From Lentimicrobiaceae bacterium (GTDB lineage Bacteria > Bacteroidota > Bacteroidia > Bacteroidales > Lentimicrobiaceae), in the NCBI GenBank assembly GCA_020636745.1, contig JACJXH010000004.1, forward strand, positions 310,001-374,000: a stretch of 64,000 bases of DNA, written 5' to 3'. Position 1 is the first letter of the stretch; each line of letters opens with the position of its first letter. Below the pieces are notes generated by a model. It searched no databases, was not told where the DNA came from, and was given only the letters and a program-made list of their open reading frames with translations. Made by a program: the position numbers and the translations under genes. Below are positions 63,117 to 64,000 of the stretch, one piece after another.

Positions 63117-64000
63117 ATGAGAAAAATTACTTTAATCCTAATGATGATGTTCACTTTAACAGGCTTTACGATGGCTCAAATCGTGGAAGACTTTGAATGC
63201 ATCAAGATGAACATTTTCTCTGCCGGAGCCAATGGCTCATTAACAGTTGTCCCTAATCCGGATCAATCCGGAATCAATACCAGTGCTTATGTTACAAAAA
63301 TGGTACGTGGTCTTGACGGCGACCCTTGGGCAGGATGGTATGCAACATTACCAGCACCAATTGACGTAACTGCCAACAAATATGTGCATGTAAAAATCTG
63401 GAAACCCCGCATCAGCCCTGTTGTTTTCAAGTATGAAGGTGCTGTAAACTCGGGAGACGTTTACTCAATGAACCCGCAAACTCAAGTAAACCAGTGGGAA
63501 GAACTCGTTTTTGACATGAGCGTTGTAACCGGCGACTATGTAAAAATCGTTCTTATCCCTGATTTTATTGATCCTGTTGGCCTTACAGAAGACATCACGC
63601 TTTATTTCGATGACTTGTATGCCAATAACGATCCGGCTGTTGGAAGTGCTCCGGTTCAGGGTATCGAAGATTATGAAACCATTCCGTTAAATTATATGCT
63701 GGGTGGCGCAGAAGATCTGAGTACCATGACTCTGATTCCAAATCCTGACAAGTCAGGCGTAAACCTGAGTGACTATGTTATTCAGTTCCACCGCGATAAA
63801 GACGGTGTTCCCTGGGGTGGATTCTGGTCAACATTGCCTACACCTGTTGATGTTACAACCAACAAATATGTTCACGTAAAAGTATGGAAACCCCGCGTTA
63901 GCCCTGTGAAATTCAAATTAGAAGGCGGCGAAGCCGGAACCCTCGAACTTGCTTCTACAAATGCTCAGGCAACCACCGGCGCATGGGAAGACTTTGTCTT
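63117..64000 (+). CDS. Secreted tandem-repeat protein, N-terminal part (cut by window edge)
   Basis: The frame is open from the ATG at 63117 to the right edge (294 codons), so the C-terminus is missing. Residues 1-20 are a signal peptide (ending TMA-Q). The mature part shows one full repeat of about 160 residues (from residue 22) and a second starting near residue 182. Each opens with (I/G)xEDxE, carries PNPD(Q/K)SG(I/V)N and WAGW/WGGF blocks, and has the NKYVHVK(I/V)WKPR(I/V)SPV stretch. The pattern suggests a beta-sandwich carbohydrate-binding-like module (LYFDDLYAN closes repeat 1). A catalytic or T9SS domain may follow outside the window. Its role is unknown; a glycan-related one is inferred from position. 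Confidence 0.8.
   Translation, partial: MRKITLILMMMFTLTGFTMAQIVEDFECIKMNIFSAGANGSLTVVPNPDQSGINTSAYVTKMVRGLDGDPWAGWYATLPAPIDVTANKYVHVKIWKPRISPVVFKYEGAVNSGDVYSMNPQTQVNQWEELVFDMSVVTGDYVKIVLIPDFIDPVGLTEDITLYFDDLYANNDPAVGSAPVQGIEDYETIPLNYMLGGAEDLSTMTLIPNPDKSGVNLSDYVIQFHRDKDGVPWGGFWSTLPTPVDVTTNKYVHVKVWKPRVSPVKFKLEGGEAGTLELASTNAQATTGAWEDFV
63375..63907 (+). repeat. Near-identical 47-base repeat units inside the tandem-repeat gene
   Basis: The segments 63375-63421 and 63861-63907 are alike at the DNA level apart from a few mostly third-position changes, 486 bases apart. They encode the NKYVHVK..WKPR..SP core. The similarity at DNA level points to fairly recent duplication or strong conservation of the core. 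Confidence 0.7.

Noticed and set aside
1..64000. CRISPR arrays, tRNA or rRNA genes, insertion sequences, toxin-antitoxin or phage-defence genes
   Set aside because: I looked in all gaps and found no regular short repeats, no cloverleaf or TTCGA-type arm, and no transposase, nuclease or defence-type domain.

Overview
The window is a 64-kb chromosomal segment from a member of the Bacteroidota, most likely class Bacteroidia. I infer this from several things seen together: three proteins with type IX secretion (T9SS) C-terminal sorting domains, a SusC/SusD pair, the gliding lipoprotein GldH, a triple DUF4476 protein, and many Bacteroidota-type promoters (TAnnTTTG at -7, some with a TTG-like -33 element 19 bp upstream). 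No tRNA, rRNA, CRISPR array, insertion sequence or integrase was found. Most of the window looks like stable core genome.

Layout. 1-4.2 kb: end of nadD, an alpha/beta hydrolase and two tandem M24 Xaa-Pro aminopeptidases. 4.2-7.7 kb: a complete succinate dehydrogenase/fumarate reductase operon (sdhCAB) behind a clear promoter. 7.8-11.8 kb: a giant secreted papain-fold protein with a T9SS tail. 11.9-17.4 kb: holB, ricT/PSP1, gldH and a class A penicillin-binding protein. 17.4-22.5 kb: two convergent, paralogous GT-C-like membrane proteins and an MBOAT acyltransferase. 22.6-31.8 kb: a PLP enzyme of the D-serine dehydratase type, a long divergent PurF-like protein, a GNAT acetyltransferase, the DUF4476 protein, a membrane metallophosphoesterase, a YfcC-type carrier, an O6-alkylguanine-DNA alkyltransferase and a small protein. 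31.8-41 kb: a TPR protein, two tandem FtsX/MacB-type permeases without an ATPase, a dihydrouridine synthase and a TetR regulator. 41-53 kb: a T9SS-exported Asp-box propeller, a dicarboxylate/amino acid symporter, a periplasmic-propeller sensor kinase, a phosphofructokinase, a TonB-dependent receptor and a divergent M14 peptidase.

53-64 kb is the main accessory region. It is a predicted four-gene glycan-use operon: an FucP-type sugar transporter, a T9SS-exported glycoamylase-fold (GH144-like) hydrolase, SusC and SusD. It is preceded by a 37-bp interrupted palindrome and closed by a strong two-way terminator. GH144-like enzymes act on beta-1,2-glucan, so that is the best guess at the substrate, but it is an inference. 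A lysozyme-like secreted protein follows on the opposite strand. The window ends inside a secreted protein built of about 160-residue tandem repeats, with its own promoter.

The parts most worth a second look are the glycan operon with its palindrome, the papain-fold protein with calcium-type loops placed between its catalytic His and Asn, the holB-ricT-gldH-PBP cluster, the paralogous GT-C pair, the PurF-like paralogue and the tandem-repeat protein at the right edge. I did not find a whole new multi-gene defence or mobile system.
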